A stretch of DNA of 64,000 nucleotides from positions 1 to 64,000 of the forward strand of contig JADKHH010000027.1 of NCBI GenBank assembly GCA_016721905.1, written 5' to 3'. This DNA comes from Candidatus Opimibacter skivensis. GTDB lineage: Bacteria; Bacteroidota; Bacteroidia; Chitinophagales; Saprospiraceae. The notes below the pieces were generated by a model. That model saw nothing but the letters and a program-made list of their open reading frames with translations, made no database searches and was not told where the DNA came from. The position numbers and the translations under genes were made by a program. Every line of letters starts with the position of its first letter. Within the stretch, counting starts at the first letter, position 1. Below, one piece after another: positions 1 to 9,233 of this stretch.

Positions 1-130
1 TATCTAACCAATAAATCCGTGCAATCCACTAATCCGTGTAATCCGTGATTCAGACTATTTTACCGTTCTAATCGATACAATCGTGATTCAGACTATTTTC
101 TAACTTATTTCATAGTTGCTAACTGCTAGT
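1..130. repeat. degenerate ATCCGTG-type intergenic repeat
   Basis: The stretch repeats AATCCGTG and GTGATTCAGACTATTTT with small changes. The same words recur at about 35,515-35,670, where ATCCGTGATTC and GTGATTCAGAC appear again. No coding signal is visible. It is a non-coding repeat shared between two intergenic regions of the window. Confidence 0.5.
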
Positions 131-239
131 TTCAATTGCTAACTTCTAAATTAACCCATTTCCCCCAGATTCCCAAAATCACCATTCTGCTTATCTTGCC
201 CCCAAACACACAGTCACCACTGAAAAACACAATCTGTCT

Positions 240-2345
240 ATACTTCCCGATGGCTTTGGCTCCCTCGTCTCCGCCCAATCACCTGATGCGCAGCCCAGAC
301 AAAGCGGCCATCCAGGTGATCCAGCGCGATCTGAGTGCTAATCGCAATCTTATTTCGCGAAGTCATCGACCTCTACCCCATCTACAACAATAAAGGTCAG
401 TATGTGATTGCTGTGCTTGCAAGGTCAATGCCTCCTTTCTCGCAAAGAAGACGCCATACGCGATGGTTTTGACGTAGGCGCAGTCATCGGAACGATCGCC
501 AGCATGCGTATGCCGTTGGAACGACTGAACGAAGATTTACATATCCGGGCATTCGTATATCGAAGTAGCCGAAAAAGATCGCACCGGAACTCGACGGTGC
601 CCTCGTCGATACGCGCGCCAACCCTCTGTTCTTGAAAGTTGATCTGCCACAACCTTTCACCGGAAAGAACGTACCTCATCGGTATAGTTGACTGGGATTC
701 GATTACACACATCCGATGTTTTATGATACATCGCTCAATTACTCACGCATCGTCGCTTCGTGGGATCAGGTCAAGAAAATCGGCACACCCCAGATTGGGA
801 TTCAATCATGGTGCACTGTGAAGGACCTGATGAACTGGCGCAACAACACGATACATTATCCCCACCTCCGACTATCACGGGACACACGTAGCAGGGCATT
901 GCAGGCGGAAGCGGAGGAGGTACCACTATCGAGGCATCGGATTGAAAGCGACCTGCTCTTCAGCCAGATGCGCAACGAGTGAGTAGACGATCGATGCCTT
1001 TCAATGGATGTACATGTAAGCGCAAGGCTAACGGCAAGCGACTCGTCATCAACAACAGTTGGGGCACCGATCGATTGTTTCACTCGATGGCGTCGCTGAT
1101 GTCACAGGCTATCGATGCCTTCAGCGAACTGGGGTAGTCGTTTCTTGCTCTCAGTCGCCGGCAATAATGGTGATATTAATTTTCATCTAAAGAAATCGTT
1201 CGCCAATGATCTATGCGCACGCGCATCGGACGGCTTTGAGTGTCATTTGATGAAGACCTCTGGGGCCAATCGGTAGGCATGGGGCGAGGCGGCAACAGCT
1301 TCAAGGCACGAAGCCTGGGATCCTCAACGCACAAAAATGAATTGCAGTGTAAAGGAATTGTTCAATACCGCTCACGGCAGCCCCATCATCGATTCATTTA
1401 TGGTGATGGGTGCTGACAACGATCTTATCATATCACTACCGATGCCGCACATCCACTCAATGGGCGCCCGCCAAATGACGATGGATATCCAGGCAGAAAT
1501 GGTGCATTGAAGAAAATCCTTTATGCAGAGCTTCGACCGGAACCGTCATTGCTGGAATACGCGATTTACTGGCGGCGTCAGCTATTGTCCGGGTTAGCAA
1601 GTGGGGCCATGGCTTTACAGCACCGAGGGCCGGGTATGCATTAGAGATAAAAATTATGGCATCGGCCATCCCTGCATTGACATCCAGTGTCATCACCACG
1701 GCGGCGCATCAGACTAATTTCCCCTTACCAGTTTTCCGAGTTACGGGCCTAGGATGGATGAAGTGAGGAAGCCTGACCATCTACCTCCAGGACAGGATAT
1801 CTGCTCAGGTTAAATTCATTTCACCACTCAGTATTCCATAGCTGCACTAAATCGACTTTCATGGGCAAGGAATATGAGTGGATGCGCATCAGTGGCACGA
1901 GCATGAGTGCGCCAATGGTGACAGGTGTAGGTGTCTCTTGCTTGAAGCAGATCCTTCCTTGTCATCCGCTGAAGTCAAAGACATCATCACCAATACTGCC
2001 CGCACCGATAACCTGACGGGTGATATAGGTCCGGAAGGCCATCTCCCGATGGGGCATGGGTAAATTAGATGACCACGCATTGCAGAGTATCACGAATACT
2101 GCCACGCAAGATGTTTCTGATTCGAATGGTTATTTATTTCCAAATCCGGCAAAGGATATCGTCTGTCGAAAGAACTGAAGCAATGAAACCTATCGCCTGG
2201 CCAGGACTCGATGGCAGGACTGTCAGTTCTGGACCATTTGATGGATCCTTGTTGCTCGATCACGCCGCAAGCGGAATGTATTTTCTGAGTATTGAAAATA
2301 CCACGGCACTGAAACCTACAGTGTCATTGTAGCGAAGCTGGCAGT
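240..2345 (+). pseudogene. Broken S8 (subtilisin-like) serine protease with T9SS type A tail
   Basis: All landmarks of a secreted subtilase are present in order but in different reading frames. The Asp motif GIVDW is at 681-695, followed after a shift by DYTHPMFYD. The His motif DYHGTHVAG is at 870-896, the oxyanion Asn motif INNSWGT at 1048-1068, and the Ser motif GTSMSAP at 1894-1914. The end carries a T9SS type A sorting signal: LFPNPAK near 2133-2153, then GMYFLSIEN, with a final GTETYSVIVAK in another frame. More than ten indels break the gene, so no functional product is expected if the sequence is correct. An intact version would be an exported protease of roughly 650-700 residues. The alternative is a poor-quality assembly stretch, since the two downstream genes are similarly damaged. 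Confidence 0.8.
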
Positions 2346-2359
2346 GTTGCGGCCTTCAA

Positions 2360-3060
2360 TTATTCAATCTTTAACGCCTGCAGATGCCCTTTCATGACCT
2401 CTGCATCCATGGACCCAAAGATGTAATGCTGTGGCATAAACCATCCCAGGCTTTGTAAAAAGGCCTGATAGGTTGGTTCATCAGCAAATTGTTCCGGTGC
2501 AAGATCAAAGATCAATTGTTGCACAGGCCCATGCGATGTCATCCGCGTAAGCAATGCAATCTTAACGCCAAGATGTCCTATGGAACTCAGGTATTGCCGC
2601 ACCGCATTTCGCATTGTGGGGCAGCAGCGAATCTGATGGCTGGCCCACCAATACCTGTTCTTCCTGCTGTATCACTCCCGTAGGCGGCAACCGAAAATCT
2701 GCGGTGCAGAATAAAATTCTTTCTTCTCAGTTTATAATTGACCACATCTCCATACGTCAGCAACCAATCCGGTTGATTGCCCTTGAGATTGATGACCACA
2801 CCCCATCCGCGCTCGAATAAAAAATCATCCACCATGTGGCTGAGCACATAGCATTCAAATGCCGTCCCCGACTCTGGCAGCAATAATTGAAAATAGGGGA
2901 AACCCCCTGGGCCTGTGAGTAGTTGCGGATCACCACATCGGAAGCTTGCTTCCGCGAGGTGCTGGATGACATTTTGTTTCCATACATCATCACGGTTTTC
3001 TGGTGCTACCGCAAAGAGTTCTGTAAGGATTTGGGTCTTTTGAAGGTCACCGTGGTACGG
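2360..3060 (-). pseudogene. Broken gene of unknown function
   Basis: Three overlapping minus-strand segments in different frames form one protein. They run from a part containing TQILTELFAVAPENRDDVW (about 3,040-2,980), through FPYFQLLLPESGTAFECYVL and GNQPDWLLTYGDVV, to a C-terminal part containing QYLSSIGHLGVKIALL and LGWFMPQHYIFG ending at 2360. At least two frameshifts are needed, one near 2,890-2,940 and one near 2,620-2,680. The continuity of sensible sequence across the breaks shows a real former gene of about 220 residues. I do not recognise the family and assign no function. Confidence 0.55.
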
Positions 3061-3714
3061 CTCCTTTCACCGCTTTCTGAGCACTGAATATATTTAAGTG
3101 CAAATATGTGAAAAATTGGTTTTCACCTGGCATTGGGGATTACGTGTTCTTTTCGCAAAGCCCAAAACCTTTTAAAAACTAGCTGTTTTTTTCGCGCATT
3201 TATCCGGTTCCCGCTCGGCACGCCTATTTTGTTGGTTTCCGGGGCCTTCAGTTGCGGCGCTGCTACAGCCTGGCATGCTTGACCTGGTTCTTCCGCTTGG
3301 ACAGTTTAGCGCGACAGTCTTCGCCTATTGAAATGATTTTTTCAGCTTGCGAGTAACGGACAGTCTGATGCCCGATTAGAGATGCTTTCTATGCTCAACA
3401 AAGGGCTAGGGGTACTAGTAACAGATTTTACCCCCATTAGGGGCAGAACAGAGCATTCTTTTTCCGGACAGACCAAAGTTCCCGTGACTCAACAGACGGT
3501 TTTGATTCGCATTGATTTGTTTATCCGCTAGGTTCCAGATGATTCAATTCATTTAGGTTGACCCAATTGGTGACTGCGGTTGGGACCCGCTAGAGCCTAA
3601 TGTTGAGGTAGGAGGTTGAACCATCCAAGAGGATGTTAGTCGAGCTCCGTCAAATCAAAAATATCATTCAAGGTAAAAATCATTTGAGACGTTTTCAACG
3701 TCAGGTAAAATCAT
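3061..3714. other. Gap with no recognisable gene; one copy of a dispersed repeat
   Basis: No reading frame here carries a recognisable protein. Positions 3302-3341 hold, on the minus strand, a copy of an intergenic element found twice more at 33,939-33,986 and 34,003-34,043; its core is AGACTGTCGCGCTAAACTG preceded by an AATAGGC word. The rest looks like decayed intergenic DNA. Confidence 0.5.
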
Positions 3715-4631
3715 TTACAGTAAAAACTTTATCACCTCCCTAAAATACACCTCCGGATTATCCAACCAACCATAATGGATACAATGATCCATGTACACGA
3801 TACGTGAATTTGTAAAAGCTTTATTTGCTTCTTCGGCAGTGGAGGCGCGGACAATATCCTGCTTGCCTTGAATGATCAGGACAGGGCCGTTAAACGATTT
3901 TAGTTTGGCGGCACAGTCAAAATTGTTTTTACGCAGATCATCCCACATGGTTGTTGATGGTGCCGTTACCCTGGGTGAGACGCTCAGCGATGACCGGATA
4001 ATATTGGGGATCCATCACATAGGCGGGAGCAAGTTTTCGTCTTTGAAGCCGGGTATAATGATCTGTAGCACCGGCGGCGATCTGCCCTCCCAATAATTGA
4101 CTGAATCGAGTTGTGTGGCAGTGAGTTTTGAATGGAGTGACTCACGGAAATAGTCAGTAACTTCAGGTTAATACCACCGGATGAAGACAACACAATCTTG
4201 TCAATATGATCCGGATACACCGTGTTGCATATGCTGACGCCACCATGCCTCCAAACGAATGACCAAGTATGGACCATGTGTTAAATCCGAGGTGCTTCCT
4301 GATACTTTCGACATCGCTGAGCATCAGGTCCATGGTGATCGTAGTTTATCCAGCACCTGCAATGCAGATTTACCTGTCCCCGCTGATCATAGATGATGGT
4401 CATAAAATGCTCAGAAAGCGATACAGCCAGCCCTTCGAACCCATCACTATTCATCCCCGGCCCACCATTGATAATCAGGAGTGGCTGCCCTTTCCCGAAG
4501 GTCTTGTAATAAATCTGAGCACCATCTATGCTGATAGCTGTACTCTGCTGACTATGGATACTCCCGACAAAAAACGATGCCAGGATAACCCAAGTCATCA
4601 ATATCCTGATACGAAGTGTAGTTCTTTTCAA
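3715..4631 (-). pseudogene. Broken alpha/beta hydrolase (proline iminopeptidase-like), exported
   Basis: The N-terminal frame starts at 4631 with a signal peptide (MKRTTLRIRILMTWVILASF) followed by NGGPGMNSDGF, the HGGPG-type oxyanion motif of proline iminopeptidase-like hydrolases, and IIYDQRG. After one or more shifts, a GHSFGG-type nucleophile elbow and YPDHIDKIVLSSSGG can be read near 4,270-4,170. The last frame (3948-3715) holds GKQDIV with the acid residue and HCIHYGWLDNP with the catalytic His. The middle is scrambled by at least three indels. This is a former secreted hydrolase of about 300 residues. Decay versus sequencing error cannot be decided here. Confidence 0.75.
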
Positions 4632-4877
4632 TGCTTTTGAATTTGTGTTGCTAAATAGCGGAAGACGTAATTATTAACGTCTCACCTCCTGATATGCTGC
4701 GTGACTGGATGGATGCTGTTGGGTCGTGAAACCTGGCTGAGGATGACTCATCCGAATCTCAATTTTGAAAGTGTATAAATTAGGAAGATCAAGGAAAGGC
4801 TCTTTTCTTTTGTCTAACTTGCAGAAGTCTCACTACACTAAGACTTTTTTGAGCCCATCATTTAGAGACACGCTAAA

Positions 4878-5450
4878 ATGAAAATGCCCATTTTGATCCG
4901 CCAGGTCCTTCCGCTTACACTGCTATACCTGCTCATGATTTTTTCGGTGATCGTCATTGATTACCTGCTTCATCATTTTAAAATAGTGTGGGTGGGACGT
5001 CATTTGGGTTTGGTCGGAACGATATTGGTGGTATTCTCCTTTGTATATTCTTTGCGGAAACGGAGGCTCATCAAAAACGGCTCTCCAAAACAATTGTTGT
5101 TGCTGCATGAATACCTGGCCTGGATCGGTGCTGTCCTGCTCCTCGTACATGCAGGCATTCATTTCAATGCCATACTTCCCTGGCTGGCCGTCTATATGCT
5201 CCTGATCAATGTAGCGAGCGGATTTGTTGGAAAATACCTGCTAAGAAATGCTAACCAATCACTCGCGGAAAGCAGACGCGTACTCCTCGAATCAGGATCA
5301 GACCAGGAAGAGGTGGAGAAAAAACTATTCTTTGATGCCGTGACCGTAGGTGCCATGCAACACTGGCGGGTCATTCATTTACCTATTGCTTTCCTCTTTG
5401 GCCTCTTATCTCTGCTCCACATCATCACCGTCTTAATGTTTAACAGATGA
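4878..5450 (+). CDS. Cytochrome b-like membrane protein, partner of the decaheme cytochrome
   Basis: 190-residue integral membrane protein with about five hydrophobic helices (roughly residues 8-30, 42-58, 78-96, 100-118 and 165-187). Histidines lie in or next to the helices (LLLLHEYLAW, LLVHAGIHF, QHWRVIHLP, LLHIITV), as expected for a heme b-binding electron carrier such as those of the ferric reductase or cytochrome b561 type. The last codon overlaps the next gene start (ATGA, 5447-5450), so the two are translationally coupled. I infer a quinol-oxidising membrane anchor that passes electrons to the multiheme cytochrome. The exact family is not certain. Confidence 0.65.
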   Translation: MKMPILIRQVLPLTLLYLLMIFSVIVIDYLLHHFKIVWVGRHLGLVGTILVVFSFVYSLRKRRLIKNGSPKQLLLLHEYLAWIGAVLLLVHAGIHFNAILPWLAVYMLLINVASGFVGKYLLRNANQSLAESRRVLLESGSDQEEVEKKLFFDAVTVGAMQHWRVIHLPIAFLFGLLSLLHIITVLMFNR

Positions 5451-6328
5451 AGTGGATAACCGGTATTGCCGTCACATGCATTTTGCTCCTCCTCCTGCTG
5501 CTATATCCGGATATCATGATCAGTCCCGGCGAATTAATGGAAGGACATCAGGACCTGAGGCACAAGTGTTTGTCATGTCATCAACCTTTCGGAGGTGTCG
5601 ACAATGTTCGCTGTATATCATGCCATACACTCGCAGAAATTGGAAAGGACTCAACAGGCATGACGGATAAAGTCCTCTTCCATGAGGCGCTGGCTCAACA
5701 GTCCTGCAGTGCATGCCATACGGATCACGCGGGTACCAATCCGGAATCATCTCTTAGTGGGTTTGATCACCTGTTGTTGGATGAAGTGATCATCAACGAT
5801 TGTGTTCGTTGCCATAGCGTGCCGACCGACACACTCCATAAGCAGGTTTCGCCTTCGTGTCAAAATTGTCACGATTTCAAGGCATGGAAACCCCTTGCCT
5901 CTTTTGATCATGCATATCTCTTGCCTGATCGTCAAGACAAATGTGCTTCCTGTCATTCAGCACCGGATGATGAATATCACCAGCAGATTCAAGATAACTG
6001 TGACAAATGCCACAATACCACACAATGGGTTCCATCCACCTTTGCCCACAACGACTTCTTTATCCTCGACAGCGACCACAATGCCAAATGCAATGTCTGC
6101 CACAAATCCAACAACTATGGCGAATACACCTGCTATGGCTGTCATGAACACACCGCCTCCGGCATGATCGCCGAACACAGTGAAGAAGGAATCACCAATA
6201 TCACCGACTGTGTGTCATGCCATAAAAGCGCCGATGAAGATGGCGCTAAGAGAAATATGGAAAACCGAAATGGCGGCAACCAAAATGGCCAACAGGAAGG
6301 AAATAATAATGAGGAAGAGGATGACTGA
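5447..6328 (+). CDS. Decaheme c-type cytochrome, exported
   Basis: 293 residues with an N-terminal hydrophobic export segment (ITGIAVTCILLLLLLLYPDI) and ten CxxCH heme-binding motifs: CLSCH, CISCH, CSACH, CVRCH, CQNCH, CASCH, CDKCH, CNVCH, CYGCH and CVSCH. Many extra histidines can act as distal ligands (for example SGFDHLLLDE, FDHAYLLP, FAHNDFF), as in cytochrome c3/c7-type repeats, where FDH or FxH precedes each heme pair. The C terminus is a hydrophilic Asn/Gln/Glu-rich tail. It starts inside the stop of the upstream b-type gene, so both are co-translated. Likely role: periplasmic or surface electron transfer. The terminal acceptor is unknown. Confidence 0.88.
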   Translation: MKWITGIAVTCILLLLLLLYPDIMISPGELMEGHQDLRHKCLSCHQPFGGVDNVRCISCHTLAEIGKDSTGMTDKVLFHEALAQQSCSACHTDHAGTNPESSLSGFDHLLLDEVIINDCVRCHSVPTDTLHKQVSPSCQNCHDFKAWKPLASFDHAYLLPDRQDKCASCHSAPDDEYHQQIQDNCDKCHNTTQWVPSTFAHNDFFILDSDHNAKCNVCHKSNNYGEYTCYGCHEHTASGMIAEHSEEGITNITDCVSCHKSADEDGAKRNMENRNGGNQNGQQEGNNNEEEDD

Positions 6329-6561
6329 AATCGCTCAGAGATGCGTTAGCCATAATTGCAAATTATTTCCAGGGATACACGAGCTCGGAGAAAGAAATAG
6401 AGCATCTTAAAATCAATGGTGCTAATTATCGAATTCCAATTTCCTTCCTTGTTGGCTACTTAACTGCAAAAGCTCACTGGCTACCGAAACTTACTGCAAA
6501 TCTGCCTAACTGCCTCCTGCTCCTTGCCCCTTGCTCCCTGCGCGGCTCCTCCTGCCCTTGC

Positions 6562-7260
6562 CTACTTATTCGCCAGCTTCATCACTGCATCCAGGCTGGA
6601 ATTAATCACCACACCCGGGATTTTAACAGGCGCACCCACCTGTGCAACAAAACCACCCTGCACTTCGCCAGTCTTGTACGTGGTAAAACCAATTCGGTAC
6701 AAACCAACCACAAGTGCCTTTGTAGGATTGCTCGTCTCGCTGGTGACACGCATCACTGAATTGTATTTGCTTCCAGATGGTTGTGCATGTAATTCACTGG
6801 AATCATCATTGGAGCCGAAAGAAAACCACTTGGCAGTCTTTCCTTTCATGATAGCATCCGGACTGGTGACACCGTCTGCTCTTTCAAGCGTGATCCAGGT
6901 ATCAAAATAACTCTTAGTGTCGCCTGTGTTAGCAGCATAGTCAGCACCTGTAAAGTCTGTTTCTACCGGCTTCATACCTTCAGGTATCGGAGAAACCATA
7001 CGGATACCAATTTCAGGAGCAGCTACCGGAACCCACATATAGAGGTAGTAGTATTTCTTTCCATCCCTGGTCTCATCAGGCGTAGCACCTGGTTTGATAA
7101 AACCGTAATAACTCACTACATCAGAGTACGGGACGCGGATTTCCTTGCCCATCACACTCTTCTTGCCGAGGTCCGCACCAAACTTATCTAGCTTTTGGGC
7201 GTTGGCGACGAGTCCGATGCATAGGCAAATCAAACAAGTCAAAAGGGTCCTTTGTGTCAT
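6562..7260 (-). CDS. LipL32-family surface protein
   Basis: 232 residues from an ATG at 7260 that places a clear signal peptide (TLLTCLICLCIGLVANAQ) at the N terminus; a longer frame to 7395 would put 45 unlikely residues before it. The mature part shows the signature stretches of LipL32, the major surface lipoprotein of Leptospira: YYGFIKPG, YYLYMWVPV, EIGIRMVSP, FDTWITLER, and GLYRIGFTTYKTGEVQGGFV followed by KIPGV. The LipL32 lipid-attachment Cys is not evident; the signal ends in ANAQ, so export seems to be by signal peptidase I. LipL32 has a jelly-roll fold with calcium-binding acidic residues. The function here is unknown. It is probably monocistronic. Confidence 0.8.
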   Translation of the reverse strand: MTQRTLLTCLICLCIGLVANAQKLDKFGADLGKKSVMGKEIRVPYSDVVSYYGFIKPGATPDETRDGKKYYYLYMWVPVAAPEIGIRMVSPIPEGMKPVETDFTGADYAANTGDTKSYFDTWITLERADGVTSPDAIMKGKTAKWFSFGSNDDSSELHAQPSGSKYNSVMRVTSETSNPTKALVVGLYRIGFTTYKTGEVQGGFVAQVGAPVKIPGVVINSSLDAVMKLANK

Positions 7261-7384
7261 TATTAAAAAATTTAAATAGTTGGTCTTACTCATATGGCTT
7301 TTCAGAGACGCCCCGTTTTTAGTGTGGGATCTGGACTCCACAGAGGGATTAAATATAAAATTATTCTGTTGAAGGCGACTATGT

Positions 7385-8350
7385 TCATTCCACAATCCTG
7401 AGTATCACGTTTCCTGTTTTCTGGCCGGACCCGACATAACGGTATGCCTCCACGATCTGATCCATCGTATACTGCCTGTCGATGACAGGACGGAATGCTC
7501 CACTTTCGACCAGTCCCTTAAAAAAAATCACTTCTTCCTTATCGATCACCGGAATCGGGAACAACACACGCTTTCCTCCGAATAATGGCGTAAAAAGAGC
7601 ATAAAATATATTCTCGCCGTTTTTTCCTAACTCCGTTGATATATAAATTCCCTTGTCTGTGAGTAAAGGCTTGCATTGTTTAAAGGAACTCTTACCTACA
7701 GCATCAAAGATGAATTGAAACCGGGTATTTGTTTTAGTGAAATCCTGCGTCTGGTAATCAATGACAATATCCGCTCCGAGGGATTTCACCAAATCAACAT
7801 TCTTTGTATTACATACCGCAGTGACTATTGCTCCGAAATGTTTGAGTAACTGCACGGCAGCTGATCCTATTGCTCCTGTCGCCCCATAAACCATCACCTG
7901 TTGTCCCTTCTCCACCTTTGCTGCCTTGATGGTATTCATTGCATAATGAGCGCCTTCGGTGATAGGTGCAGCTTCTGTAAAACTCAAGCCATCAGGCATC
8001 ATCGTCACGGCTGCATTCTCGGGGATGGTTAAATACTCACCATGACCGCCAAAGGATTTGTCATTAAATCCAAATACTTTATCGCCCTTGTTGAATTCCG
8101 TGACCAACTTACCTGCATCTTCCACTACCCCGGCAAATTCACAACCCAGCGTCTGGAACTTTGGCTTAAACAATCCACTCCAGAACCGCGAAATAAAATA
8201 TTCAGCACTTCGAAAACCTGCATCTGTTCGATTGACTGTAGAGGCATACACTTTGACCAGGATTTCATTGTCTTTTGGAGAAGGCTTTGGAACCTCCTGC
8301 AGGCTGGCAACTTCCGGTGGCCCATAAGTAGTGTGTACTATAGCTTTCAT
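7385..8350 (-). CDS. Zinc-independent MDR-family quinone oxidoreductase/alcohol dehydrogenase
   Basis: 321 residues, the normal length for medium-chain dehydrogenase/reductases of the quinone oxidoreductase type. The N-terminal GroES-like part carries VKVYASTVNRTDAGF and LGCEFAGVVEDAG. The NAD(P)-binding fold has VYGATGAIGSAAVQLLK, and GQKTGNVILRIVE closes the protein. The catalytic zinc Cys/His set of true alcohol dehydrogenases is absent, which points to NADPH-dependent quinone or enone reduction in the cytoplasm. A start at 8350 is the natural one (MKAIVHTTYGPPEV). No clear operon partner; the LipL32-like gene begins about 125 bp downstream. Confidence 0.85.
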   Translation of the reverse strand: MKAIVHTTYGPPEVASLQEVPKPSPKDNEILVKVYASTVNRTDAGFRSAEYFISRFWSGLFKPKFQTLGCEFAGVVEDAGKLVTEFNKGDKVFGFNDKSFGGHGEYLTIPENAAVTMMPDGLSFTEAAPITEGAHYAMNTIKAAKVEKGQQVMVYGATGAIGSAAVQLLKHFGAIVTAVCNTKNVDLVKSLGADIVIDYQTQDFTKTNTRFQFIFDAVGKSSFKQCKPLLTDKGIYISTELGKNGENIFYALFTPLFGGKRVLFPIPVIDKEEVIFFKGLVESGAFRPVIDRQYTMDQIVEAYRYVGSGQKTGNVILRIVE

Positions 8351-8490
8351 ATTCGTTTTGTTGTTTTTAGAAGTAAGTGAAATGTAAATTTTACATCCAC
8401 TTCAACGTGTGAAGTATCACCAGGTGGCATTTTACAATGAGTTGATCTGATGTAGGGTTGCAAAGAAAATCACATTACCTCCAATAACCC

Positions 8491-9093
8491 CTATTTCTTA
8501 ACCGTGTAATCGACGTTTAATAAGATATAGTCGACATCATTCCGGCTTTCAAGACGGCTCACTAATCCAGGTACGTTATCCTTGTTTAACTTACCTGCAA
8601 ATTCAGCAAATTTAATGACGTAGAGAGGTTTTCAAATTGCGATTCGACAGATTATCCTCCGGGTATTGATGACGTAGGTATCATCCAGAAAATCCTGCAA
8701 CGACTTTTCGGCTAATGACATATGATCAATATCTATGTGGCGATAGCCTTCGCTATTGAATCAAGATCACCACCGCAATTCAATTCAAATTTTGTTAATT
8801 GCCCATTCGAATTAAATAACAGCATGCCTGGCATCGAATTACCGGTATATCGATACCGGGGCAAACTTTCTCTCCGAATACCCTTCCAATCTATAAATTT
8901 CACGCTCCAAACCCAGGCGTTTAGAAAAGTTGATGACTGCTTCATCGGATTTGAAATTTGGCTGGTGCACTCCATAGATCAACATAATCACCGGCGTACA
9001 GGAAAAGGCAACAAAGGCAAACAGGAATATCAGGAGCCCATATCCATATCGGACGAACTTCCTCTTTTGAATAGATGAATGAGCTGTAAACAT
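8491..9093 (-). pseudogene. Broken small lipoprotein gene
   Basis: The 5' frame from 9093 encodes a lipoprotein signal (LLIFLFAFVAFSC) and then QPNFKSDEAVINFSKRLGLE. After a shift near 8,850 the sequence continues as NSMPGMLLFNSNGQLTKFELNCGGD. After further breaks it ends as YVIKFAEFAGKLNKDN and SRLESRNDVDYILLNVDYTVKK with a stop at 8491. The composition (a 'PGMLLF' strand followed by a polar segment) is loosely reminiscent of thioredoxin-like lipoproteins, but no CxxC motif is visible, so I make no functional call. At least three indels disrupt it. Confidence 0.6.
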
Positions 9094-9233
9094 TGATTTC
9101 CGGGCTATTATTTAAAAGATGACCTGTACACTCCGAAGGCCATACTTGCCATGGAAACGCTAAAATGCTCTTGCCTATTTCCCGGAACTTTCTTTATCTT
9201 TAGCAGGCATCAACTTTTGCCCGAAACCATTCT

